Positions 1 to 9,262 of a stretch of 64,000 nucleotides of DNA are shown one piece after another (the first letter of the stretch is position 1; each line of letters starts with the position of its first letter). The notes beneath the pieces are model-generated. The model worked only from the letters and a program-made list of their open reading frames with translations. It was not told the origin of the DNA and made no database searches. The stretch lies in contig CP136067.1 of assembly GCA_032622095.1 (NCBI GenBank), positions 137,829,990 to 137,893,989 of the forward strand. Reading direction: 5' to 3'. The DNA comes from Siphonodentalium dalli (Eukaryota > Mollusca > Scaphopoda > Gadilida > Siphonodentaliidae). The translations under genes and the position numbers were made by a program.

Positions 1-203
1 GCCTCGCATATATAAGAGAATGCATTGGCCTAAAAAAAATCTTTTTTTAACACTTTTTACCATTTTTTCTTACATTCTTTAACAATTTTATAATTTTTAA
101 TGTGTTAAGCCAATGCATTCTCTTATATATGCGAGGCGACCTATGGTCGACTCGCATATATAAGAGAATGCATTGGCACAGGGCCCTTCTGTTGGGTAAA
201 GGG
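1..203. mobile_element. TTAA-flanked MITE family A, copy 1 (cut by window start)
   Basis: The right part of a family A element. It holds the palindromic module CCAATGCATTCTCTTATATA...GAGAATGCATTGG twice and ends in TGTTGGGTAAAGGG followed by TTAA (204-207). The end sequence and TTAA target are those expected of piggyBac-type elements. There is no coding capacity. Four further copies lie in the window. Confidence 0.85.
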
Positions 204-389
204 TTAAAAAAACAAAATTGACTTAGTCAAGTTGAACTAAAAATGATCCTGTTTCATATGGTGCATATTTCATATCTGTAGATGACCACTTGATGTGTAC
301 ATGTAATTATGTATGAATTTTAGTGACAACCAAAGAATGAAACCAAGTACAGGGGTACATATCAAAACTATATTTCCTGCATGACTTAA

Positions 390-907
390 CCCTTTGGTGA
401 ACCGTACGGCGACATACAGTAATGCTCTAAATAATTGACTCCTTAACCACAGTAGAATTATGGGTAACTTTTCAGGATTTAGTCGGAAATATGGCTCTCA
501 GTGAGAGCTTACCGATGAATGGCAACAAGCCATATTTCCGACTAAATCCTGAAAAGTTACCCATAATTGTGCGGTGGTTAAGGAGTCGATTATTTAGAGC
601 ATTACTGTATGTCGCTGTACGGTTCGCGAGTGGATCGACATATATGTCGTTTCAGGAAGTGTCATTTTTATGTGGACATAACTTCAATTGATTATCTGAT
701 TTCTAAATGATTTGTATTAGAGATAGTTTGATTAATATAATGTCCCAATGTTTAAGTGCAATAGATTATGATGACAGAAAATACACATAAATTAAAACAA
801 ATTATTGGACCTTTTGACCCAAATTTGTTAATAATTATTGCTATGACGTTGACGTTAATCTCATGCATGACGTCAAGTATATGACATTATAGATACTCTC
901 CAAAGGG
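390..907. mobile_element. TTAA-flanked piggyBac-like MITE family D
   Basis: Starts CCCTTTGGTGA and ends with the complement of CCCTTTGGAGA, with TTAA on both sides (386-389 and 908-911). The short terminal inverted repeat plus TTAA duplication is the piggyBac signature. The element carries a second transposon (417-607) and has no believable ORF. The frame at 491-691 is only the arm of that inner hairpin. Confidence 0.75.
417..607. mobile_element. TA-flanked hairpin MITE family E, copy 1
   Basis: Nearly the whole element is one foldback with arms of about 90 bases. Ends are CAGTAATGCTCTAA... and its complement, flanked by TA (415-416 and 608-609), as in Tc1/mariner-type elements. This copy has a shortened loop compared with the 213-bp copies at 6062 and 14817. 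It sits at the centre of a palindrome in the host D element (399-414 against 610-625). Confidence 0.85.
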
Positions 908-975
908 TTAAACCAAATATTTTCACCCCACCCCCCTCCCCCAGGGCTTGCATTTTTATAAATGACACTACTCAC

Positions 976-1149
976 CTGACAGGCTGCGTTCCATTGGGCC
1001 TTTGATAATTAGGTTTGACCCATGGACGGGGCTGGCTCGGAATGATATCTCTTTAGAGTTGCCATTGTTTAGTCCCTCATTGAAGCTTCCTGTCCGTGGC
1101 ATCACCAAGGTAATCCTCTCATCGGAACCAGTGTCTTCAATATATATAA
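976..1149 (-). CDS. Internal exon of an unrecognised host gene
   Basis: Read on the minus strand, this stretch is preceded by a textbook acceptor (TCTTTTTCTTACAG) and followed by a textbook donor (CAG then GTGAGT). The 174-nt interval is open in one frame with phase 1 at both ends, encoding about 58 residues. The peptide has motifs such as EDTGSDERITLVMPRTG and FRASPVHGSNLIIKGPM, with ordinary mixed composition rather than repeat-like sequence. I do not recognise the protein family. The neighbouring DNA is all transposon, so the rest of the gene lies in distant exons, some probably outside the window. The plus-strand frame over the same bases is also open, but its splice sites are much weaker. 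No repeat copy of this segment occurs elsewhere in the window, which supports single-copy coding sequence. Confidence 0.6.
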
Positions 1150-1213
1150 CTGTAAGAAAAAGATTCATCACAACCACTGTCTTCTATACATGTATACATG
1201 TACAAGCCTGCAA

Positions 1214-1285
1214 ATGGTGTATCTGTCATTTGCAGAATGAGGTCCCCAAAGGATGAATTTAGTGATGCCATCCCACACAGCATAA
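1214..1285 (+). mobile_element. Family K element fragment
   Basis: Matches the left end of the complete K element at 50109: the motifs TCATTTGCAGAATGAGGTCC and GAATTTAGTGATGC are shared in order. It is truncated on the right, where family F sequence begins. Confidence 0.6.
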
Positions 1286-1289
1286 CATG

Positions 1290-1500
1290 TATGTGTTTTT
1301 CTTGTACGAGTCCAGGTTGTGGTGAAAAGTCATACAACCTGGACGAGTACAAGAAAACACATACTGTACACAACATTGTGTAATGACATTTTTATTATCC
1401 ATCCATCTGCATGTTCATCCAAATGACATCACACGGAGTCCAGATAATATTTATAAAAGTCATATGACTTTCGGGATTCCAATATGACTTTCGAGAGTCT
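1290..1500 (+). mobile_element. Family F fragment: hairpin plus shortened body
   Basis: Bases 1296-1378 fold as a hairpin with arms CTTGTACGAGTCCAGGTTGT and its complement. The following 1390-1500 resembles the F body at 1741 with internal deletions (TTATTATCCATC, then GTCACGGAGTCC-like and GACTTTCGGGA segments). Confidence 0.6.
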
Positions 1501-1586
1501 GGTCTTTGCATTGGTCTTCTATATATGGTACAAGGGTATAACTGTATATGAAAGATTACTACATGATAGACAAAGCTGATATGATA

Positions 1587-1735
1587 CAATGTTGTGTACA
1601 GTATGTGTTTTTCTTGTACGAGTCCAGGTTGTGGTGAAAAGTCATATTGGACTCGACACTGCGTGTCTCGTCCAATATGACTTTTCACCACAACCTGGAC
1701 GAGTACAAGAAAATCGCATACTGTACACAACATTG
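1587..1735. mobile_element. TA-flanked long hairpin of family F, copy 1
   Basis: A foldback with arms of about 64 bases. It starts CAATGTTGTGTACAGTATG and ends with its complement, flanked by TA at 1585-1586 and 1736-1737. It abuts the F body at 1741; the same hairpin-body arrangement recurs inverted at 3285-3816. Confidence 0.7.
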
Positions 1736-1740
1736 TATAA

Positions 1741-2150
1741 TGACATTTTTATTATCCATCTGTATGTTTATCCAAATTTTGGGAATAAAACTTTTGTGGT
1801 TATTTTTGGTATTTGTCGGCACTTAATTCTCAATAAAAGCCTGTATATTGATCATCAGAAAGCATGATTTGGAAAAGTACACACGTAAGTGAGAAAAAAA
1901 CTCAATGCGGAAGTGAAACGTCTGCTAAAATCCATCAGTATTGCGCGCGCATCACAATTTCACCGATTCATTTCGCAATAGAGTTAATTCGTGATGTCAC
2001 GGAGTCCAATAAAAAGTGATATTGTACAGTCGGGAGTCCAATATGACTTTCGGGAGTCCAATATGACTTTTTCCAGGACTATATCACGTGGCGACTTTTG
2101 CCCAATCGGAAATCGTGTTAGTTAAGGGATGGATAATAATAATTTTTATG
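1741..2150 (+). mobile_element. Family F body, copy 1
   Basis: A non-coding block beginning TTTTTATTATCCATCTG and ending near GGGATGGATAATAATAATT, so its ends are inverted versions of each other. It contains repeated motifs GGGAGTCCAATATGACTTT. The second copy at 3285-3690 is in opposite orientation. Confidence 0.65.
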
Positions 2151-2396
2151 GACCACGAGCTGAACAATAGTCAAAAATATCAAACGACCCAAACTTGGAA
2201 TAGAGTACATACAATTAGATGGTCTTTCTGATACATGTAATTCGTGTTTGAAGTTATACAGTATACTAAGAGCAAATAATGAAATAATGCTATTTTTGTA
2301 CAACAGTCGTTTTGAAGTTAATAGAGAACTTAAATTTTATCATTTCGTTGTCAAAAAAATTATGTTCAAAATAATAAAAACATCTTTAACCCTTAA

Positions 2397-2645
2397 CCCT
2401 TTACCCAACAGAACGGCCCTGTGCCAATGCATTCTCTTATATATGCGAGTCGACCATAGGTCGCCTCGCATATATAAGAGAATGCATTGGCTTAACACAT
2501 TAAAAATTATAAAATTGTTAAAGAATGTAAGAAAAAATGGTAAAAAAGATTTTTTTTAGGCCAATGCATTCTCTTATATATTGAGACAGACCCAAGATAT
2601 TTTAGGCTGTTGAAGCTTTATTTGGCCGGTTTGTTGGGTAAAGGG
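2397..2645. mobile_element. TTAA-flanked MITE family A, copy 2
   Basis: Starts CCCTTTACCCAACAGAACGG and ends TTTGTTGGGTAAAGGG, with TTAA at 2393-2396 and 2646-2649. One full palindromic module and half of a second are present, so it is internally deleted relative to the 392-bp copy at 55639. The right TTAA is also the left TTAA of the B element that follows. Confidence 0.9.
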
Positions 2646-2649
2646 TTAA

Positions 2650-2859
2650 CCCTTCAATGACTGGAGCATCCCGAAATTTTGCGAAAACCCTGTGCCAATG
2701 CATTCCCTTATATATGCCTAACAATATTTACCTGGACCATGACCTTGTAAGCCAGTGAATTCTCCCTTTGAGAGACTCACATACATGTATATAATGTAAG
2801 AGAATGCACTGGCACAGGATCTTCAATGCTGCACCAGCGCATCTCCTGTCATGAAAGGG
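2650..2859. mobile_element. TTAA-flanked MITE family B, copy 1
   Basis: Starts CCCTTCAATGACTGGAGC and ends with CTCCTGTCATGAAAGGG, flanked by TTAA (2646-2649, 2860-2863). The ends differ from family A beyond CCCTT, yet the interior carries a diverged copy of the A palindrome (CCAATGCATTCCCTTATATA, then GAGAATGCACTGG). Confidence 0.85.
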
Positions 2860-2875
2860 TTAATTACCCAGGGTT

Positions 2876-2950
2876 CGTATTAGTAGAACCCACCAACATC
2901 ATAGGATTCATAGCATTATAACAGCTAGGTCTGGTTGACCAGGTTAAGTA
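2876..2950. repeat. Short dispersed repeat Q, copy 1
   Basis: The block AGAACCCACCAACATCATAG with a following GACCAGG resembles 37368-37415 and 53173-53225 (ACCCACCAGCATCATAGCA). The open frame on the minus strand here is therefore probably repeat-derived. Confidence 0.4.
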
Positions 2951-3284
2951 TGCCTGGCTGTCTGAGTGTGAGAGTAAAACACACTGTTCAGATCTCTTGG
3001 GTGAAATTATTGGTCCTGGGTTCAAGATAGTAATGTTTGCCGCAGAACAATAATCAAATTCCTCCTGATTTGCCATGGGAAATCAATTCTTCTGAAGAGC
3101 TGTGCTGTATATCATTAACCCATTTTTTATTACAAACACATGGCTCACAGGGTTTTTTTCTTTAAAGGCATGGATGGCCTTTCTAATACTGTTCTATTAC
3201 TGTTTTCTATGGGCTGTTATTATGGAAAGTAACAGTGGTTGAAATTCAATTAACACTCCCACATCACCCTTCTATGATCAAATA

Positions 3285-3690
3285 AGCATTATTATCCATC
3301 CCTTAACTAACACTATTTCTGATTGGGCAAAAGCTGCCACGTGATAATCCGGGAAAAAGTCATATTGGACTCCCGAATGTCATATTGGACTCCCAAGTGT
3401 GCGATATGACTTTTTTATCGGGACTCTGTGATGTCACGAATTAACTCAATTGCGAAATGAATCTGTGAAATTGTGATGCGCATGCAACACTGGTGGATTT
3501 AGCAGACGTTTCACTTCCGCATTGAGTTTTTTTTCACTTCCGTGTTTACTCTTCCAAATCATGCTTTCTGATAATCAAAATACAGGCTTTTATAGAGAAC
3601 TAAGTGCCGACAAATACCAAAAATAACCACAAAAGTTGTATTCCCAAAATTTGGATAAACATACAGATGGATAATAAAAATGTCATTATA
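3285..3690 (-). mobile_element. Family F body, copy 2 (inverted)
   Basis: Reverse orientation of the 1741-2150 block: TTATTATCCATCCCTTAAC at the left, GGATAATAAAAATGTCATTA at the right, with the same internal order of AGTCATATTGGACTCCC motifs. Confidence 0.7.
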
Positions 3691-3816
3691 CAATGTTGTG
3701 TACAGTATGAGTTTTTCTTGTACTCATCCAGGTTGTGGTGAAAAGTCATATTGGACTTTTCACCCCAACCTGGACTTGTACAAGAAAAACACATACATGT
3801 ACTGTACACAACATTG
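3691..3816. mobile_element. Long hairpin of family F, copy 2
   Basis: Starts CAATGTTGTGTACAGTATG after TA (3689-3690) and ends CTGTACACAACATTG. The right TA is changed (TGCA). The arms pair through CCAGGTTGTGGTGAAAAGTC. The loop is shorter than in copy 1. Confidence 0.65.
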
Positions 3817-3834
3817 TGCAATAACTTTATATTA

Positions 3835-4255
3835 TGCAACACAAGATTCCATTTATAAAATCATTATAGTGAGTAAGAACACCATTATAATCAGTAAATA
3901 TACTTTAAATACAAGTCTTGATTTAACTAGATTTGCATCGCAATTTGCGATGCGATTTCCAATTTCTGCTAACCAATTTACAATGCAAAAACATGTATTG
4001 GTAGGGAATGCTATGCAAAAGCTACCCAGTGCTGCAAAATGCTATACAAATTTAAAACATTAAATCAACCCCTGAAATATGTAGTTGGGATATCTGCATA
4101 CTGGTATGTGAGAGAGAAGTCACTTCTCTATGGGACAAAAATAGGGAGAAGTGTCACATTTTAGGGAGAAAATCAATCTCTTTGAAAAGCGGACGAAAAT
4201 CCTATATCAGATGTACGTCTCGAGAACTCTCTATTAAAATTAGGTTCTGTTTTGA
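3835..4255. other. No gene or recognised element
   Basis: AT-rich sequence with overlapping motifs such as GCAATTTGCGATGCGATTT. No splice-bounded open frame or inverted ends were seen. Confidence 0.4.
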
Positions 4256-4257
4256 AG

Positions 4258-4402
4258 GGATTCCCTCCATTACATTGGAGTGGTGCACCCACCCCCTCCG
4301 AAACCTTCACCCGCTCAGGCCTTCATCCTTCCTGATATGACATTGGCATAATAATGCCCGAAAACAGGTGTCCCCAAAAATCCCTGGATCCTTCACTGAT
4401 GT
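4258..4402. repeat. Dispersed repeat M, copy 1
   Basis: Contains CACCCGCTCAGGCCTTCA and AACAGGTGTCCCCAAAAA. The complement of this block occurs in order at about 12140-12320, inside the PIF-like element. Confidence 0.5.
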
Positions 4403-4532
4403 ACAGTTATACACATTTACACTGTCATTCTTTTATGTACACATGTATACACCCTAATTTATCAAATTTATACTTTAGCTGTAGAACCAGAGTGGTAATA
4501 TTTTACATAATACTTTACTGTGAATTCATTAA

Positions 4533-5128
4533 GCCTTTACCCAACAAACCGGCCAAAACCGGCCAAATAAAGCTTCAACAGCCTAAAATATCTTCGGTCT
4601 GTCTCAATAGAACCATACAAATATGGATATCAATGGAACCGGCTCCTTGACCACATTGTGATAGTTACAGTTATGCCCTGTGCCAATGCATTCTCTTATA
4701 TATGCGAGTCGACCATAGGTCGCCTCGCATATATAAGAGAATGCATTGGCCTAAAAAAAATCTTACTGTGAATTCATTAAGCCTTTACCCAACAAACTGG
4801 CCAAAACCGGCCAAATAAAGCTTCAACAGCCTAAAATATCTTCGGTCTGTCTCAATAGAACCATACAAATATGGATATCATTAAAACCGGCTCCTTGACC
4901 ACATTGTGATAGTTACAGTTATGCCCTGTGCCAATGCATTCTCTTATATATGCGAGTCGACCATAGGTCGCCTCGCATATATAAGAGAATGCATTGGCCT
5001 AAAAAAAATCTTTTTTTAACACTTTTTACCATTTTTTTTTACATTCTTTAACAATTTTATAATACCTATGGTCGACTCGCATATATAAGAGAATGCATTG
5101 GCACAGGGCCGTTCTGTTGGGTAAAGGG
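4533..5128. mobile_element. MITE family A, copy 3, with internal 248-bp duplication
   Basis: Left TTAA at 4529-4532, right TTAA at 5129-5132; the first end base is changed (GCCTTTACCC). The block from 4515 recurs from 4763, and the repeat includes 18 bases of flanking DNA (TTACTGTGAATTCATTAA) plus a second copy of the element's left end. The element therefore contains its own insertion junction twice. Confidence 0.85.
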
Positions 5129-6061
5129 TTAAAGATGCATAATCCGAATTAATGCTCACTAATTACTATTTCCTTGGATTCGGGTGTAAAAAATATTTGA
5201 TTCGAGTCGAGGAGCCCACCCATCAAAGCTCAGAGTGATCAGATATCAAAAAATAAATTCGTTGAACAAAATGTTGACAAATAACAGGTTTTGGGCAATT
5301 TTATACTGTAGTTGACTGTGGTTGGCATTATTTTTGGTCAATTAATCAATTCTGATAACTGAAGCAGCATTTCAAAAAATGTTGTTGGAATCCTAATTAT
5401 ATCACGGTGGGGAAGGGTCATTTCACAATCAAGAAGAGCGCTTTTTCTCACCGACGGACCAAACACAATTTAATTTTTTCAAAGTGATTTGTTCATATTC
5501 AATTTTTCATACTCATAAGTCATTGTTGATGAAAACTATGCCATATTACCCTCCCTAGAATCAAATTCTGTATTTTATGGCATGCAAATGGTTGAATAGG
5601 GCCGATTTCTTAACCCATGACTCAATATTAAGCATTATACGCACTAGTTGTCAGTAGCTGATGCAAAGTTGGAAAATGGTCTGAGTAAAATACATTAAAT
5701 AGTCATTTCATTGTAATATCAGCCATCCATCAATTGTTCTTAAATCAATTTTGTCACCAATTAAACAAAATTGTACCTCCAAAATTACCCAATTTCCAAA
5801 CAGTAGCTCCCAATGTCAAAATATTTCCAAGTTTCTTTGATGGATTTTATATTCTACAAGTCAACTGGAGCACATACAGTCAAATTGTACTTGATTTCCT
5901 TCAATATTCTTGCAATCGTCTATTTTTAACCCAATTATATGCACGTGTTTCGGAATGGACATTTATTAAATTTCTTAGAATTTAAGTGGCTACGGAGCTC
6001 CATGATACTTGATGGTGAGTAAACATCTAGTGAATAACACCACTACCTGGATGTAGAGGTA

Positions 6062-6274
6062 CAGTAATGCTCTAAGTAATCGACTTCTTAACCACAGCAG
6101 AATTATGGGTAACTTTTCAGGATTTAGTTGGAAATATGGCTTGTTGCCATTCATCGGAAAGCTCTCCCCGAGAGCTTTCCGATGAATGACAACAAGCCAT
6201 ATTTCCGACTAAATCCTGAAAAGTTACCCATAATTCTGCTGTGGTTAAGAAGTCGATTACTTAGAGCATTACTG
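6062..6274. mobile_element. TA-flanked hairpin MITE family E, copy 2
   Basis: A 213-bp near-perfect foldback: CAGTAATGCTCTAAGTAATC at the left, its complement at the right, TA at 6060-6061 and 6275-6276. The centre is CTCTCCCCGAGAG. This is the best-preserved copy. Confidence 0.9.
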
Positions 6275-6937
6275 TAGTAAAAGTATAGATTTTCTTATTA
6301 AATTTCATGATGCAAAGCACGTTTCAGAGTGTGTTTCGGAGTGGACATTTTGTTTGACATATTAGTTCTGCAGACTAAAACATACATTGGGAAAGATCTG
6401 AATTAATGTCTCATATTTATCAAAAAGAATGGTTACTCTTTGCTACATGTATATTAAGACCATTTTTGTCCACATGAACAGTATACATGTATATCATACA
6501 CAACTGTACCCCATTTCGGAGTGGACATCATAAAAAGCTAATTTTGGATATTAATTGTCTGTACAATCAAACAAGTGTTATTCGATTATTATTTGGTTAT
6601 TTTTAACACCGTTTTCTGCATTTGAATCAGTTGGTGATTTCTAGTCTGGAAAGCAACATAATATTTTCAAATTCACAGTGCATAATTTCTTTATCTCTTA
6701 TGAGAGTTCTGCATTGCAAATTTTGAGAAAGCAATTTTACTGGATTTTGGTGTTTGACAGGGCAAAAGACATCCATGTTCTATTTATTATCTATAACATG
6801 ACCATTTAAAATGTTCAGCTAAATGTATACATGGGTAAGATGACAGTAGCTGTCCTATAATCTACAGGTACATGTATGGCAACAACTTTCTTTAGAGTGA
6901 GAAAACTGAAATGCTCAACCTGATTGTGAAATGACCC

Positions 6938-7418
6938 GGAATTACGTGGTTTCGAGGTTGGTGAGTACCAGGCATTCATAATGTGCCAACGCACAAAAAC
7001 ATTATACATGAGGAACCTACTCAAAACATAGCAGTTTGACTGTTACGAGCATATGCTAGTTTATTTTTGAAACAATTTGATACCTTATTTGTTCGGAAAT
7101 ACTTAGTGGTTTTCTATAACATTCTGACCAAAGCTGCCAGTAGGAGGTGCGTGGAATATATACATGTTCCAGTCGATACATCTTGGAGAATCCTTCGACT
7201 GACAACTTTGGTCAAAATGTTAAGAGTAAACAAATGTGAATTTGGACATATATGAGACATCAGCTTGTTTGAATAATAGTATAGCATCTGCTCGTAGCTG
7301 TCAAAATAATATGTAATATCTTAGTTTATTACCTTTTTTCCTCACTTTTGGTTGCATTTGAGATCGCCTCGGCCATTATGAATGCGTGATACTCATCAAC
7401 TCGAAACCACGTGATTCC
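6938..7418. mobile_element. Inverted-repeat element with 46-base ends
   Basis: The left arm GGAATTACGTGGTTTCGAGG continues to CATTCATAATG; the right arm is the imperfect complement (CATTATGAATGCGTGATACT...GGTTTCGAG on the minus strand). The interior is AT-rich without a convincing ORF. The position directly after another unit's end suggests two joined elements. Confidence 0.55.
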
Positions 7419-7769
7419 CCAACGTGGATATGGGGACCATCGAATCGAATTGAGTATCTTTAACCTTGGTGCTATGGTTTAATCTGAACTCTAGTGTGAT
7501 CAGCCATGCTTATCATTCCATTCCAACATTTCCTCTGCTTTTGACCCTGGTGCAACGCTAATTGCGATAGCTGCACATTATTGATTTAAATTATTGATTG
7601 CAAATCACCTTCAAACGATCATTTGATGAAGGTGATTATCTCCAGTTAATTCAGAAACACTGGAAGCATTCATGTGTCTAAAATCATGAAATGAAAAAAC
7701 CGATGAAGGTTACCCAAATAGCATTAAAACATCAAAAGAAAAAATATTTTCTCAAGTTATGACTATTAA

Positions 7770-8694
7770 AGGCACGGGCGGCGTTCGTTGCAGAAATATT
7801 CATATCTGTTCAAATTGGCATCAACAGAAGGAATATTAAAATATACATAGTTTTGCTCATACATGTATGTCAAACATAATCAGCACGTAAATAGTATATT
7901 GTCGTCAAGACATATGCTGGTGTACGTAAACAAGAACCTGCTCGTGTTACAGAAGTTTGGTTAATCACACACAAATGATCAGGGTTCGCGCTGCCACTTG
8001 CCAAATTTGCCAATGGCAAAAATAATTCACATTTGGCAAAAAATATTTTCATTTGGCAAAAGTTTTGGCAAGTAATTTTTTAATTCCTCAAGCAATTTGA
8101 AAAATATTGGTCAATCATTATCGATCATTTCAGGAAATCTTAAACATAATTATATTAGTGGTGTTTTATACGGTTTAGGGGAAGTTAACACCTCTGATGG
8201 CAAGCAGTTAATCTCATAGCATTAATTTGTACTTATGGTTGGAGGGATGACTAATCCCCCTGTAATGTGCCCTTCCGATGAAGCAACCCTTCTACAATTG
8301 TATTGTTCGGTGATTGGCTTATTGTTGTATGATAGACCACAATGGAGATGCCAGTATAATTGATTATTAACTGCTTTTTCTATCGATATCAAGTCGTTCA
8401 ACCCGCGAATGTCGAAACATTATTTATTATTTCCATATCAGGAAAACAGTAACAAATAACGCTCTTTATGTTTACCATATCCGGATCTAAACAAAAGCCA
8501 GGTTCTGTAACATTTTTTGCTTTTGTTTACATAACAAAGGAAAAACATTTGACAATAACATACTGTTTATGCCATATTTCTTATTGGTATAAGAACAAAG
8601 TATGTCTATATTTTACTATTCTTTCTGTTTATGGTGTTTTTTGACGGAGCTGAATATTTTAACAGCATACCCACTGCCAATGCTGCCCCTATCT
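7770..8694 (+). mobile_element. TTAA-flanked family G, copy 1, interrupted by hAT family H
   Basis: Left AGGCACGGGC after TTAA (7766-7769), right GGGGC-like end before TTAA (8695-8698). It aligns with the uninterrupted copy at 32219-32675 through TTAATCACACACAAATG, TTTGACAATAACATACTGTT and GTTTATGG...TTTTTGACGG. The alignment breaks at 7980, where a family H element begins, and resumes near 8405. Confidence 0.75.
7980..8405 (+). mobile_element. hAT-like family H, copy 1 (3' end lost)
   Basis: Begins CAGGGTTCGCGCTGCCACTT and follows the complete copy at 48371 through repeated TTTGGCAAAA motifs, TTATATTAGTGGTGTTTTAT and GAAGCAACCCTTCTACAATTG. The right end is not recognisable, so the copy is degraded or truncated within G. 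The exact right limit is approximate. Confidence 0.7.
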
Positions 8695-8778
8695 TTAAAG
8701 TACTGCACTTTTATTTACAATTATTTATACAAAATGATATTGTCACAATGAAATTAAATCACGATAGAATTGTTTTAA

Positions 8779-8863
8779 TATTTATGTTTTCTCGACATTT
8801 GGAAAGCATTCGATACTGTCTGGTTAGATGGTCTCTTATACAAACTCATGCAAAGGGGTTTAA
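8779..8863 (+). pseudogene. LINE reverse transcriptase, first block
   Basis: Reads FLDIWKAFDTVWLDGLLYKL, the conserved first catalytic block (the D of the AFDTV motif) of CR1/L2-type reverse transcriptases. The frame runs straight into the TTAA target of the A element and continues on the other side at 9263 with LTG, which fits the family pattern. No start codon belongs to it: the ATG upstream at 8631 is in flanking sequence. Confidence 0.8.
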
Positions 8864-9256
8864 CCCTTTACCCAACAGAAGGGCCCTGTGCCAATGCATT
8901 CTCTTATATATGCGAGTCGACCATAGGTCGCCTCGCATATATAAGAGAATGCATTGGCTTAACACATTAAAAATTATAAAATTGTTAAAGAATGTAAGAA
9001 AAAATGGTAAAAAGTGTTAAAAAAAAGTTTTGTTTTAGGCCAATGCATTCTATTATATATGCGAGGCGACCTATGGTCGACTCGCATATATAAGAGAATG
9101 CATTGGCACAGGGCATAACTGTAACTATCACAATGTGGTCAAGGAGCCGGTTCCAATGATATCCATATTTGTATGGTTCTATTGAGACAGACCGAAGATA
9201 TTTTAGGCTGTTGAAGCTTTATTTGGCCGGTTTTGGCCGTTTTGTTGGGTAAAGGG
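8864..9256. mobile_element. MITE family A, copy 4, inside the LINE
   Basis: Starts CCCTTTACCCAACAGAAGGG and ends GTTGGGTAAAGGG. Two palindromic modules are present, plus the CGGTTCCAATGATATCC segment that occurs in copies 3 and 5. Flanks are TTAA 8860-8863 and 9259-9262; the wider 12-base string AAAGGGGTTTAA is repeated at both junctions because the element end resembles the target. Confidence 0.9.
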
Positions 9257-9262
9257 GTTTAA

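Larger units (their letters stand above)
5403..7427. mobile_element. Composite insertion inside family C copy 1
   Basis: Outer ends are CACGGTGGGGAA and TTCCCCAACGTG. Within it, 5415-5431 (GGGTCATTTCACAATCA) is complementary to 6921-6937, and 6938-6983 (GGAATTACGTGGTTTCGAGG...) is complementary to 7373-7418. Two inverted-repeat units thus abut at 6937/6938. Family E copy 2 is nested in the first. The motif TTTCGGAGTGGACAT (one with A for G) occurs near 5948, 6332 and 6513. No ORF looks real. Confidence 0.55.
5133..7459 (+). mobile_element. TTAA-flanked family C, copy 1, interrupted
   Basis: The left part (5133-5402) follows the C consensus: AGATGCATAATCCG, then TTTGATTCGAGTCGAGG, then a GTTGTTGGAAT motif. 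The consensus end (ATATGGGGACCATCGAATCG...GAGTATCT before TTAA 7460-7463) is found only at 7428-7459, so about 2 kb of other DNA sits inside. The left TTAA (5129-5132) is shared with A copy 3. Confidence 0.7.

Noticed and set aside
1395-1867. Overlapping open frames on both strands
   Set aside because: They follow the arms of the F hairpin; hairpin symmetry gives mirrored frames.
2248-2559. Open frames sharing the peptide RVDHRSPRIYKRMHWLNTLK (also 8631-9020 and 55874-56089)
   Set aside because: They run across the palindromic module of family A; sharing reflects repeat copies, not a protein family.
2864-3076. 70-codon minus-strand frame
   Set aside because: Overlaps dispersed repeat Q and the edge of a B element; splice sites are unconvincing.
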